In this document: in pieces, positions 25,330 through 34,035 of the stretch
Numbering within the stretch: the stretch's first letter is position 1
How the letters are laid out: each line of letters begins with the position of its first letter
NCBI GenBank assembly: GCA_029562975.1
Contig: JAKQTR010000041.1
Location: 248,001 to 312,000 of the forward strand
Direction of reading: 5' to 3'
DNA: 64,000 nucleotides
Source: Acidobacteriota bacterium
GTDB lineage: Bacteria; Acidobacteriota; Vicinamibacteria; Vicinamibacterales; JAKQTR01
Notes under the pieces: model-generated
Told to the model about the DNA's origin: nothing
Databases searched by the model: none
The model's input: the letters and a program-made list of their open reading frames with translations, nothing else
Made by a program: the position numbers and the translations under genes

Positions 25330-25445
25330 TTATGCAAGCGCCCCCGGTGGGATTGCAGTTTCGCAATTCCACCGAAGCGTGCCGGCGGTACTAACGGTTC
25401 TGAAATCGGCACCAGTGGACTTGCGAAATTCGTCCCGACCCCTTA
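25313..25445. repeat. Inverted-repeat element B at a convergent junction
   Basis: About 133 bp with outer inverted repeats at 25314-25338 and 25420-25445 (AAGGGGTCGGG core, four mismatches over 25 bp). The same core bounds element A at 3407-3525. An inner hairpin pairs 25346-25356 with 25363-25373 (11 bp, one G-T pair), and a second short stem pairs 25379-25384 with 25407-25412. The left end supplies the TAA of the xylulokinase gene; the right end overlaps the TAA of the convergent operon. It is non-coding. Probably a REP/MITE-like element, possibly doubling as a two-way terminator. Confidence 0.78.
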
Positions 25446-27767
25446 GGCGCCGCATTCGCGGCTCGCCATGCGTTCCATGAACCCGGCGTCGATGAACGGG
25501 TCGTCGCCGGCGTGGCGTTCCATCAACACCACGCGGCGCGCCAGCAGCGCCTTGAGATTGCGCCCGTGCACGAGCGGCGACTCACCCAGCGCGGTCGTCG
25601 CCATGAACTCGATCCCGGAATCGACGACGTCGGCGAGGTCGCGGCTGTTGGCGATCTCGCTGGCGATCATCTCGTCCAGCACCGCGCGCCACCGCGCCTT
25701 GTCGTGCGTCGACCCGGCCCGCATCCAGCCGTGAACGCCGGCGACCCAGGCCGACACGTTCCGGAGCGTCATCATCCAGCACCGGAGGGCCCGCAGCCGC
25801 ACCCACTGGTCCTCGACGACGTTGAGCGGGCCGAGGGCCCTCCGCGCCTCTTCCCGTGCCGCGCCGAGCAGCGCGATGGCGCGATCGAGCGGCGGCCGCA
25901 CGCGGGCGTCGATGCGCGCCATGTCGATGGCGCTCTGCTCGGGCGTCAGGAGCGTGAACAGCACGTCGCGGCTCAAGTCGACGTTGTTCGGGTTGTGCGG
26001 CGTCGTGCACATGAAGCGCTCGTAGTAGGCACGCTCTCCGGCCGGAATGGCCTCGATGTCGGGGACGAGGGGCCTGGCCCAGAGGCGGTACCACGTGAAT
26101 CCGATGGTCGAGTAGAGGGGCGCCGGATTGGGAAACGCGAGGATGGCCTCTTCGGCGAGGTCCCAGGCCCGCTGCAGGATCGGCCCGCGCTCCTGTCCGG
26201 CCCACGCGCGCGCCAGTCCGGAGACGGCGGCGTCGATGTCGAGGTCCGAGTCGAACTGGAAACGGCGGAGGATCTCGTGGTTCACGTTGAACGGCACCAG
26301 TTCGGGCGGACACGTGCCGCCGACGTTCGCGAGCGCGCCGGCGCCGTTTTCGCGGAGCAGCGCCAGGCGCCGGTGGGTCAGCCGCGGGTACGGCACGCCG
26401 AGGAGCGGCGCGAACACCTGGTGCGGGCCGGCGGAGAAGTAGAAGTGCGGTTCGGCGCCGCGGTCGCGCAGTTCGGCGGCGAGTTCCCGCTCCTGATCCG
26501 CGAACTCGAGCTGGTAGACGGTTCCGCTGTTGACGGCGTGCGAGTCGGGGTAGCTCGGATGGCGGTAGGGCATCTCCCATCCGCGGGCGACGAGCGAGGT
26601 GGTCTCGACGTCGAGGCCCTCCCCGAGGCCGGCCCACACCGTGTCGTGCTCGCCGTAGAACGACTCGAGCCGCGTGATGACGCGGAACGCCGGGTTGACC
26701 GCGCGGGCCGCGTCCTTCAGCACGCCGAAGAACCGCAGCGCGCACGCTCCCGCCTGCCGCGCGATCTCTTCGTCGTCGTTCCATTCGCGGATGAGATAGG
26801 GGCCGCCGTTGCGGCCGACGTACAGCGACTTCGTGTGCTCGAAGCCCGAGCCGCTGTCGTTCGACCAGACGTCGAGGAAGCCCAGGTCCGGGACCTCGCG
26901 CATGAGCGCGGCCATCATCTCGGCGTAGTGCTCGCGCACCCGCGGGTGCGCGAGCGTCATCGTGTACCGCGGGCGAAACGACCGGAACGGGTGGTCCACG
27001 CGCGGGCCCCGCAGCATCGGGTACCGGGCGAAGAACTCCTCGGGCACCGAGCGCGGCTCGAAGGAGAGCAGCCCGGGCACCAGCCCGTACTTGCGCGCGA
27101 GCTCGGCGTTCCGCTTGAGGACCGCGAGGTTGGCCGAGAGATAGTAGGCCGGGTAGAGGCCCCGGTTGAGCGAAGACGCCACGAATTGATCGAGCGCGGG
27201 GCAATACGTGTAGAACATGGGATAGGCCTCGCCGGCCGGACCCGTCTCGAGGCCCATCGGATAGGCGAGGGCGTTGACCTCCACGTGCGTGTAGCCCCAC
27301 GCGGCGAGCTGGCGCACATACGACTCCGGATCGAGGCGGTGCTGGATTCGCGCCTCCTGCGCCAGGAAAATGTCATAGCACGAGCGGTTCCAGGCAAAGG
27401 CCGGCGAGACGGAGACGCCGGTGGCCAGCGATCCGAGGTCGCGGCTTGCCGCGACGTCGACGAGCCAGGACGCCGCGGCGTAGAGGAACCGGCCGCCGGC
27501 GCTTGCAAGGCGTCCAGACCCGTCGGCCGCCAGCCGGAGATCGACCCGCGCCGTGGGCAGGCCTCCGGCCGGCGCCGGCTCGCCGGCTGCGGCTGGCGGG
27601 GCGGCGATGACGAACACGCCCGGCCCAGGCTCGGCGCCAGGCGCCGAAGCGGCGACTGGCGCGCCGGTTGCGCGCGCGAGCAGGCCCGCCGCGCTGTTGG
27701 CGGCGTGCGCGGAATCCGGCGTCACCCGGATCTCGCGAATGCGTTGAAGCGCCTCGCTGACCGTCAT
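25443..27767 (-). CDS. Putative glycoside hydrolase (GH67/GH20-like TIM barrel)
   Basis: A 774-residue protein with an N-terminal alpha/beta domain (EIRVTPDSAHAANSAAGLLA) like the small domain before many exo-glycosidase barrels. A barrel follows, starting with NRSCYDIFLAQEARIQHRLD near residue 145, then LAAWGYTHVEVNAL, LGFLDVWSNDSGSGFEHTKS and FRVITRLESF. Acidic candidates lie in NDSG and RLES, but I cannot name the catalytic pair. The C-terminal third is helical. It has no signal peptide, so it acts on imported sugar. The ATG at 27767 overlaps the next operon gene's stop (ATGA). The family is not certain; GH67-like alpha-glucuronidase or a new family are both possible. Confidence 0.65.
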   Translation of the reverse strand: MTVSEALQRIREIRVTPDSAHAANSAAGLLARATGAPVAASAPGAEPGPGVFVIAAPPAAAGEPAPAGGLPTARVDLRLAADGSGRLASAGGRFLYAAASWLVDVAASRDLGSLATGVSVSPAFAWNRSCYDIFLAQEARIQHRLDPESYVRQLAAWGYTHVEVNALAYPMGLETGPAGEAYPMFYTYCPALDQFVASSLNRGLYPAYYLSANLAVLKRNAELARKYGLVPGLLSFEPRSVPEEFFARYPMLRGPRVDHPFRSFRPRYTMTLAHPRVREHYAEMMAALMREVPDLGFLDVWSNDSGSGFEHTKSLYVGRNGGPYLIREWNDDEEIARQAGACALRFFGVLKDAARAVNPAFRVITRLESFYGEHDTVWAGLGEGLDVETTSLVARGWEMPYRHPSYPDSHAVNSGTVYQLEFADQERELAAELRDRGAEPHFYFSAGPHQVFAPLLGVPYPRLTHRRLALLRENGAGALANVGGTCPPELVPFNVNHEILRRFQFDSDLDIDAAVSGLARAWAGQERGPILQRAWDLAEEAILAFPNPAPLYSTIGFTWYRLWARPLVPDIEAIPAGERAYYERFMCTTPHNPNNVDLSRDVLFTLLTPEQSAIDMARIDARVRPPLDRAIALLGAAREEARRALGPLNVVEDQWVRLRALRCWMMTLRNVSAWVAGVHGWMRAGSTHDKARWRAVLDEMIASEIANSRDLADVVDSGIEFMATTALGESPLVHGRNLKALLARRVVLMERHAGDDPFIDAGFMERMASRECGA

Positions 27768-29365
27768 GCCTCGCCCCCGAGCTTCAGTTCCACGTGCGTT
27801 TCGCCGTTCAGGCGGCTCGCGAAGGCGGCGTAGAGGCTGGCCTCCACCTGGAGCGTCGCGACCGGCAGGGACCGGCCGTCGCACCGAGCGGCAACGTTGC
27901 GGCAGCCGTGCGGGAGCAGCACGCGCCAGTCGACGTCCGCCGAGTCGCCATCCGGCTTCCGGACGTCGATCGTGATGAGCCCCGGGCGACGCCGGTACTG
28001 GTACTCGAGTCCCGCTCCCGACGCCGCGTAGCCGACCCCCACTTCCGCGTCGTTCACGCCGGCCGCTTCCCACCTGGGCGACAGGCGGACGGCATCGAAC
28101 AGGCGTCCGCCGTCCACGACGCCGGCCAGCCCTTCGACAAGCGCCCACGCCATCGCGCTCGAGCCCCAGCCGTCGGCCGGCGTCGCCTCAGGGCTCGTGC
28201 TGGCCTCAACCGTGCTCGGGCGGCCGTCGGGGAAGTACCAGAGGAACGATTCGCCCCGCTCGGACGCGAGGGCGTAGTAGCGGCGGAGGATGTCGATCCC
28301 GTACTGCTCGAACCCGTGTTCGAAGGCGGCCCGGGCCAGTTCGCCGCCCACCAGGGGCATGATGCCGCCGTTCACGTACGCGCCCTTCACGAGGCGCGGG
28401 TCGCCGAACACGCCGTCGGGAAACGGCGGGTCGATCGAGAACCACTCGGCGAAGGCCCGGCCCTCGGCGCGCCGGCGCTGGTACTCCCGGAGGATCGCCG
28501 CCGCCTGGCTGTGGTCGGCCGCGCCGCGGTTGATGGCCATCGGGTTGCTCAGGCTGAGCTGCTCGCCTTCGTCGACGCCCGGGACCTCGACGGGCGTGAT
28601 CTTCACGAAGTGGGTGTAGAACCGGCCGTTCCAGCAGGCGCGGTTCATCGCCGCGCGCAGCGTGGCGGCTTCGGCGTCCCAGCGCGCCGCGATGCGCGCG
28701 TCGCCCAGCCGGCGGTGCAGGCGCGCCATGAGGCCGAACGCCTCGACGTAGCCGGACGAGTCGCCGTGCATGCAGCCCCAGTACGTGTCGTCGGTCACCT
28801 GGAACTGCAGCCAGCCGTGCCGGCCAGCCGTGTAGGCGAAGTCCCAGGTGTCGATGGTGTACGGCCGCTTCACGAGGCCACGCTGGCGGTCCCAGTACCA
28901 CGGATGGCCCGTCACATACCGCATCGCCCGCTCGAGCGACGGCAGCAGGCGCCGGGCCCACTCGTCGTCGCCGGTCGCCTGCCACGCCAGGTAGGCGGCC
29001 TTCACGAAGCGGTACTCGACGTCGGCCTCGACCGGCACGCGCACGTATTTTGTCCAGTTCTCGCGCTCGGACGGCGGCCTCTCGGGGAACGTCGTCACGG
29101 AGTCGAAGATGCGGCCGCTGGCGGCCTGCGTGTCCGCGAAGTGCTGGACGGCGCTCGTCACGTCCGGCTCGACATGGCGGAGCGCCCGGAGCATGTCGCT
29201 GAAGTCGCGGATCCAGATCGACCGCGCGTCGCCGGTCCGGCAGCCCCGGATGTGCTGGGCGTCGATCACCAGCTCGAGGGCCGCCCGATCGAGGATCGAG
29301 CGCACGAGCGGGAACAGCCCGTCGAACTCCGGGCGGCCGGTTCGGATGCGCGTCTCAACGCCCAC
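27764..29365 (-). CDS. Six-hairpin (alpha/alpha)6 glycosidase-like protein
   Basis: A 533-residue cytoplasmic protein with the pattern of an (alpha/alpha)6 barrel, as in amylo-1,6-glucosidase, GH63 and related families. Useful segments are ARSIWIRDFSDMLRALRHVE near residue 50, YWGCMHGDSSGYVEAFGLMA, YVNGGIMPLVGGELARAAFE and SSAMAWALVEGLAGVV. The Asp in WIRDF and acidic residues in the second half are candidates for catalysis. The last 90 residues look like a beta-sandwich. The start overlaps the upstream lyase gene by 11 bp. The family and linkage cut are unknown. Confidence 0.68.
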   Translation of the reverse strand: MGVETRIRTGRPEFDGLFPLVRSILDRAALELVIDAQHIRGCRTGDARSIWIRDFSDMLRALRHVEPDVTSAVQHFADTQAASGRIFDSVTTFPERPPSERENWTKYVRVPVEADVEYRFVKAAYLAWQATGDDEWARRLLPSLERAMRYVTGHPWYWDRQRGLVKRPYTIDTWDFAYTAGRHGWLQFQVTDDTYWGCMHGDSSGYVEAFGLMARLHRRLGDARIAARWDAEAATLRAAMNRACWNGRFYTHFVKITPVEVPGVDEGEQLSLSNPMAINRGAADHSQAAAILREYQRRRAEGRAFAEWFSIDPPFPDGVFGDPRLVKGAYVNGGIMPLVGGELARAAFEHGFEQYGIDILRRYYALASERGESFLWYFPDGRPSTVEASTSPEATPADGWGSSAMAWALVEGLAGVVDGGRLFDAVRLSPRWEAAGVNDAEVGVGYAASGAGLEYQYRRRPGLITIDVRKPDGDSADVDWRVLLPHGCRNVAARCDGRSLPVATLQVEASLYAAFASRLNGETHVELKLGGEA

Positions 29366-31733
29366 CGGTCTGCACCTTCACCGTGTCGCGCCAGTACCGG
29401 ACCTTGTCGATGCCGGCCGGGTCCGCCGCCGCGTCGAACGGCAGGCCGTGGAACGACTGGCCGTTCTGGAACAGCACCTGTTCGCCGAACTGCGCCCGGG
29501 TCATGTTGACGATGGCATAGGCGATCTCGCCCCTCTCCTCGCTGGCGAAGACGAAGTCGCCGTCGGTCACGAGCGGGCCGTACGCCACCCGGCCCTTCTC
29601 GAAGAGGTACCGCGGCCGCCGGTAGTCGCGGGCGATGTCCAGCCGGAGGTCCTGCTTGACGCCCACGGTGATGCGGCGGCTGCCCGTCTCGATGGCCACG
29701 CCGAGGCCCGCGCCCGCCGGCGCCGCTTCGACGAGCCGGATCCGGGCGGCCAGGGCCTGCGGATCGGCCTCCCTGGCGTGCGGCACCAGCACGGTGATGA
29801 AGCCCTCCGTGTGCGTCGGCTCGAAGTGGCGGCCCGTCGCCTGATGGATCGTCAGCTCGTCCTGGTAGTGGCGCTTCTGCGGCGTCACGCCCTCGATCCG
29901 GAAGTGCGTCGCCGGAAACACCACGAGGAGCCGGTCCGTGTCGGCGAGCGCGATCTGGCCCACGGCGTCGTAGCCGGTGTCGTACCAGTGCTCGCCCTGC
30001 GCGTAGATCTTCCGCGTGTGCCACAGGTTCGCGAGCGTGAAGAACTCGTCGGTGCGCGACTTGAAGATGTCGAACACCACGAACAGCCCGGGGTCCTTCA
30101 CGTAGGCGATCACGCGGTCGTAGTCGTAGCCCCACCCGTCGTCGATGAGGCGGGTCCGGCTGTAGTCCACTTCGGGCAGCGAGAGGAAGTCCACCTTGCG
30201 CGTGCGGACCGGCCGGTAGGAGCCGGCGTTCCGGAGGAACTCGAGGATCGGCTGGCCGGGGACCGGGTCCTTCGAGCTGTAGCGCGTGTCGCCCTTCTCC
30301 TGGCCCATGAAGAACTTCTCGGGCCGGACGACCAGGCGGTTGTGGAAGTAGTCCTGGCGGTAGGCGCCGAACGGCCCGCTCGGCATGTAGTCGCGGTAGC
30401 CGCCGTCGCGCAGCAGCACGGAGCCGTTGGACATGAGCAGCACGATGCTGTTCTCGTCGGCGTGGCCGTGCGTCATCTTCTCCTCCTCGACGGGGATGGT
30501 ATCGCGCAGGTAGTCGCGGAAGTTCATGCCGCCGTCGCCCTCGTCGCGGTAGTTCAGCAGCAGGTAGGTGGACGAGGGCGTCCAGCCGTCGCGAAACACG
30601 ATCTTCTTGCCCTGCACGTCCTCCATCACCTCGCCGCTCAGGTGCGTCGGCGCCGCGGGCCGGATGCCCGGCCGGCCCCACCGGCTGGCGTCGATGAGGA
30701 AGCAGCCGAGCGCCACGTTCCTCGGCGCGGAGAAGTCGACGAACCTCGACGCGATCTCCTGCGCGGCCCACGCCATCGCCGGATCGTTCAGCCGGGCGGC
30801 CGCGGCTTCGAAGAAGACGAAGAAGTGCTGCCAGCTCTGCGTCCACGCGGCGTCGCCGAAGTCCGGCACCATGCCGGCCGGCGACATCAGGTTCAGGAAA
30901 TAGTGCGCGTAGTAGTACATCTCAGGCGTCCGGAACAGCTCGTCGAGCTTGCCGATCGCGTCCGCGTAGCCCAACAGCGAGTAAAGCCAGACGCCGTGGT
31001 AGATGGTCGCGTCCTCGATTTCCCAGTTGCCCCAGTTGTCGTCGCCGAGGGCGCGGCGCTGCTGCTCCCAGGCGGCCGCGCGGGGGTGTTTCGGGAACGC
31101 GCGCACCGCCCACGCCAGCGACTCCGCGCGCAGCATGGCCCGGTTCATGGCGCCCCACTCGGAGGTCTGGAGCAGGTACTCGATCGAGTGCGCCGCCACT
31201 TCCTCGATCGTCGCCGCGTCGGCGGCCGTCAGCCTGCCCAGCCGGTTCAGCGTGTCGAAGGCCCGCAGGTAGCGCATCACGGTGAAGAAGTCGGAGAGCG
31301 CCGGGACGCCGTGGTCGTAGTCCGGCCGCTTCCTGATCGCCCACTCCGGGAAGGCGGACCGGTACTCCCCGTAGGTCACGAGGATCTCCCGGGCGCGATC
31401 GGCGTGCTCCGGCCGGCCTTCTCTCTCGAACAGGTACGAGTAGATCAGCGCCGTCTCGAGCAGGTTGCCCGGCGCGCGGTAGCCGAAGGGGCTCTCCGGG
31501 TCGAACTGCGCCCGCCACCGCGCGAGGTTCTCCTCGCGGTGGTCCCAGGCCCAGTCGGCGGCGGCGCGAGCGTAGGCCAGATACCGCTCGGTGGCGGCCG
31601 CCGGCGCCGCCGCACGCTGCGCGCGCGCGGCCGCCTGCGGGAGCTCCGCCGCAGGAGGGCCGCCGGAGAACAGGAGGCCTGCGCTCGAAGCCGCGACCAG
31701 GCCCGCCGACAGGGCCTTCAGCAGGGACGTCAT
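29355..31733 (-). CDS. Heparinase II/III-like polysaccharide lyase, exported
   Basis: A 792-residue exported protein with a signal-like N-terminus (MTSLLKALSAGLVAASSAGL). The first half is helical (WAWDHREENLARW, then MRYLRAFDTLNRLG), as in the toroid of heparinase II/III-type lyases. The second half carries the signature region MTHGHADENSIVLLMSNGS near residue 418, with the His-x-His-Ala-Asp-x-Asn pattern, and beta-rich sequence (GGYRDYMPSGPFGAYRQDYF). Such enzymes cut uronic-acid polysaccharides by beta-elimination; the substrate here could be alginate-, glycosaminoglycan- or pectin-like. It is the only clearly exported member of the operon. Confidence 0.78.
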   Translation of the reverse strand: MTSLLKALSAGLVAASSAGLLFSGGPPAAELPQAAARAQRAAAPAAATERYLAYARAAADWAWDHREENLARWRAQFDPESPFGYRAPGNLLETALIYSYLFEREGRPEHADRAREILVTYGEYRSAFPEWAIRKRPDYDHGVPALSDFFTVMRYLRAFDTLNRLGRLTAADAATIEEVAAHSIEYLLQTSEWGAMNRAMLRAESLAWAVRAFPKHPRAAAWEQQRRALGDDNWGNWEIEDATIYHGVWLYSLLGYADAIGKLDELFRTPEMYYYAHYFLNLMSPAGMVPDFGDAAWTQSWQHFFVFFEAAAARLNDPAMAWAAQEIASRFVDFSAPRNVALGCFLIDASRWGRPGIRPAAPTHLSGEVMEDVQGKKIVFRDGWTPSSTYLLLNYRDEGDGGMNFRDYLRDTIPVEEEKMTHGHADENSIVLLMSNGSVLLRDGGYRDYMPSGPFGAYRQDYFHNRLVVRPEKFFMGQEKGDTRYSSKDPVPGQPILEFLRNAGSYRPVRTRKVDFLSLPEVDYSRTRLIDDGWGYDYDRVIAYVKDPGLFVVFDIFKSRTDEFFTLANLWHTRKIYAQGEHWYDTGYDAVGQIALADTDRLLVVFPATHFRIEGVTPQKRHYQDELTIHQATGRHFEPTHTEGFITVLVPHAREADPQALAARIRLVEAAPAGAGLGVAIETGSRRITVGVKQDLRLDIARDYRRPRYLFEKGRVAYGPLVTDGDFVFASEERGEIAYAIVNMTRAQFGEQVLFQNGQSFHGLPFDAAADPAGIDKVRYWRDTVKVQTGGR

Positions 31734-31751
31734 GGCGATACCCTCCCGATG

Positions 31752-32765
31752 TCAGGCGCCTTCATCGATCCGGCGCCAGGTCTCGAACACGTGCAGCACG
31801 TTCTCGGGCTGCGCGCCCGGCCCGAACTCGCACTCCGCGATCACGCCGCCGTCGGCGTAAAGGTGCGCCCGCATCTCGCGCACGGCCCGGGCCACCTCGT
31901 CTTTCGTCCCGCGCGACAGCAGAATCTGGCGATCCACCTCGCCCCAGAACGTGAGTCGGCCGGCGAAGCGCCGGCCCAGCTCCTCGACGCCCATGACCGC
32001 CACCTGACTGTTGAGCGCGTCCACGCCGAGCGCGATGAGGTCCTCCACGATGTCGAGGATGTGCCCGTCCGAGTGCATGAAGACGAACTTGCCGTAGCGC
32101 CGGGCGATCTCCGCGTACTCCTCGTACATCGGGCGGAAGTGCCGGCGGAACGTCCCGGGCGACGCCAGCATCCGGCGCTGACCGCCCCAGTCGTCCATGA
32201 TCACGATGGCGTCCACGTCGGTCCGCGCCCATGCTTCGGTTTCGCGCACGTAGTGCTCGTGGATGCGCCGCAGCAGCTCCAGCAGCTCCGGCGGCTCTTC
32301 CGCCAGGTCCACCATCGCCTGCTCCACGGTCCGGATGAACTGGAGGCGCTCGAAGGGGCGGATGAGGGTGCCGGCCAGTGTGAACTGCTGGGTGCCGCGG
32401 CAGAACGCCCGGACCGCGTCCGCGTCCACCGCCAGCGGCGCCTCAGGCGCGCGGAACCCCTCGAGCTGCGACCAGTCGGAGATGAGCGGTCCGTGCGTGA
32501 CGCCGATGACCCCGCCGTGGACGTTGCGGAAGCGGCAGCCCCACTCGTCGACGTAGTCGCCCTTCGCGTAGCGGCTCCCGACGACCGGCAGCGGGGCGCG
32601 GTACAGCTGGGGAACGGTCGCGATGTCGTCGGGGAACTCGCGGCGGAGCCGGGCGAGCGGTCCAGGCGAGTGCTCCTCGGCCCACGGGAGCACCCAGGCG
32701 TGGCGCGGCGTGCGGTCGGGCTTCTGAAACCGCAGGGTCCGCCGGACGAGCTCCCGCGACGTCAT
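31752..32765 (-). CDS. Uroporphyrinogen decarboxylase-like protein
   Basis: A 337-residue protein of the UroD/MtaA superfamily. The start at 32765 overlaps the Gfo/Idh/MocA stop (ATGA); an ATG two codons earlier is also possible. Recognisable segments are MTSRELVRRTLRFQKPDRTP, DVDAIVIMDDWGGQR, YGKFVFMHSDGHILDIVEDL near residue 230 and GGVIAECEFGPGAQPENV. Methyltransferases of this superfamily use His-x-Cys for zinc; here that place reads His-Ser-Asp. The haem enzyme itself is unlikely because of the operon context. Members of this branch occur in glycan clusters and may act on methylated or carboxylated sugars. No corrinoid protein is nearby. Confidence 0.72.
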   Translation of the reverse strand: MTSRELVRRTLRFQKPDRTPRHAWVLPWAEEHSPGPLARLRREFPDDIATVPQLYRAPLPVVGSRYAKGDYVDEWGCRFRNVHGGVIGVTHGPLISDWSQLEGFRAPEAPLAVDADAVRAFCRGTQQFTLAGTLIRPFERLQFIRTVEQAMVDLAEEPPELLELLRRIHEHYVRETEAWARTDVDAIVIMDDWGGQRRMLASPGTFRRHFRPMYEEYAEIARRYGKFVFMHSDGHILDIVEDLIALGVDALNSQVAVMGVEELGRRFAGRLTFWGEVDRQILLSRGTKDEVARAVREMRAHLYADGGVIAECEFGPGAQPENVLHVFETWRRIDEGA

Positions 32766-34030
32766 GGCCATCGCGCTCCGGGGATCGGCGTCAGCGCGGA
32801 GCCGCCGGCGGCGATGCCCGCGGGCACCGCCGGCACGACCGGACGGCCGCGCCGCGCCCAGGCGCAGCCGAGTTCGCTCGGGAGGCATCGCGCGGCGTAG
32901 CAGCGCTCCAGCTCGTCTGCCAGGCGGTGGACGAACGGGCGGCCGCCCGGGCCTGTGCGGCGGCGCGCGGCGGGGAAGGGCGCGATCTCGGGGACGGACG
33001 CGTGCATCGCTTCCACGCAGACCGTCTGCGCGGCCGCCGCCTCGATCCCGCAGACCACGGGACCAGGGCTGACGGCGCGGTCGAGGGCCGTGAAGAGCTT
33101 CTGGAACTGGGGCGTGGCGTCGGGGTCGCCGTAGTCGATCGGCGCCTCGCCCTCCGGCGTGCCGACAATGCGCTTCCGGGTCTCTCCGAAGACGATGCTC
33201 CCGCGCTCGCACTCCACGCGAAAGCGCGGCTCGATGGCCCGCTCGGTGGCGTGCGAGGCGAGGAAGAGCACCTCGCAGCCGTCTGCGGTCTCGGCGCGGC
33301 AGGCGGTCGTGTCGGCGCTCTCGATGGAGAAGACGCGCCCCATCTCGGCGGCGACGAGCGCAGGCATCGCGCTGCGGTGTATCTCGGGCCCGACGAGGAA
33401 GAAGGCGTTGTGGAGGAAGTGGGCCATCGCGTTGTTTGCCGGACTGTCGAGGACCAGCGCGCCGGTCGAGGCATCGCGCAGCCGGCCGGCCCAGCCGTTG
33501 CGCGCGTAGTAGGCAGGGTCCCGCGGCCAGGCGCACAGCGTCGTGACCCGCCTGGGCCGCCCGTAGCGGCCGGCGAGCAGGTCGCGCTTGAGCGCCTGAA
33601 CGGCCGCCGAGTACGACCACTGGTAGCCGACGAGGACGAAGCGGCCGGCCCGGTCTCGTGCAGCGGCCAGGGCGTCAGCGGCGGCCGCCGACGCGCCGAG
33701 CGGCTTGTCGCAGAGCACGTGGCTCCCGCGTTCGAGGGCCTCCGCGCTCTGCGGGACGTGGAGGTGGATCGGCGAGACCACGACCGCGAGATCGGCCCTG
33801 TGGCCCGCATCGAAGAACGCGCCGACCGCGTCCACAACCGGCACGCCGAGGGCGGCGACCCGCGGCCACGCCGCCGACGCGCGCGCCTCGGGGTCCACGA
33901 CGCCGGCAAGGCGCGCCGCGTGGGGTGGCGTCTCGTCCAGCAGCGCCTGGAGGTAGTGGAATCCGTATCCGCCGATGGCGGCCATCAGCACCCTGACGGG
34001 TTCCGGCCGTTCGTGCTTCCTGTCTGCCAC
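32762..34030 (-). CDS. Gfo/Idh/MocA family oxidoreductase, cytoplasmic
   Basis: A roughly 422-residue NAD(P)-dependent sugar oxidoreductase. The GTG at 34030 is preferred because it lies just after the mannosidase stop; an ATG at 34078 would overlap that gene by 43 bp. The Rossmann region (VRVLMAAIGGYGFHYLQALL) has lost the usual GxGxxG pattern in part. The conserved VLCDKPLGAS (CEKP motif) near residue 105 and VLDSPANNAMAHFLHNAFF are present. The C-terminal domain contains HASVPEIAPF. It would oxidise or reduce a sugar inside the cell as part of the operon's pathway. Confidence 0.75.
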   Translation of the reverse strand: MADRKHERPEPVRVLMAAIGGYGFHYLQALLDETPPHAARLAGVVDPEARASAAWPRVAALGVPVVDAVGAFFDAGHRADLAVVVSPIHLHVPQSAEALERGSHVLCDKPLGASAAAADALAAARDRAGRFVLVGYQWSYSAAVQALKRDLLAGRYGRPRRVTTLCAWPRDPAYYARNGWAGRLRDASTGALVLDSPANNAMAHFLHNAFFLVGPEIHRSAMPALVAAEMGRVFSIESADTTACRAETADGCEVLFLASHATERAIEPRFRVECERGSIVFGETRKRIVGTPEGEAPIDYGDPDATPQFQKLFTALDRAVSPGPVVCGIEAAAAQTVCVEAMHASVPEIAPFPAARRRTGPGGRPFVHRLADELERCYAARCLPSELGCAWARRGRPVVPAVPAGIAAGGSALTPIPGARWP

Positions 34031-34035
34031 GTCCG

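Noticed and set aside
29109-32900. A 1263-codon open frame on the plus strand
   Set aside because: It lies opposite the lyase, UroD-like and glycosidase genes. Its translation is rich in Arg, Val, His and Asp with no domain, as expected for the antisense of high-GC genes.
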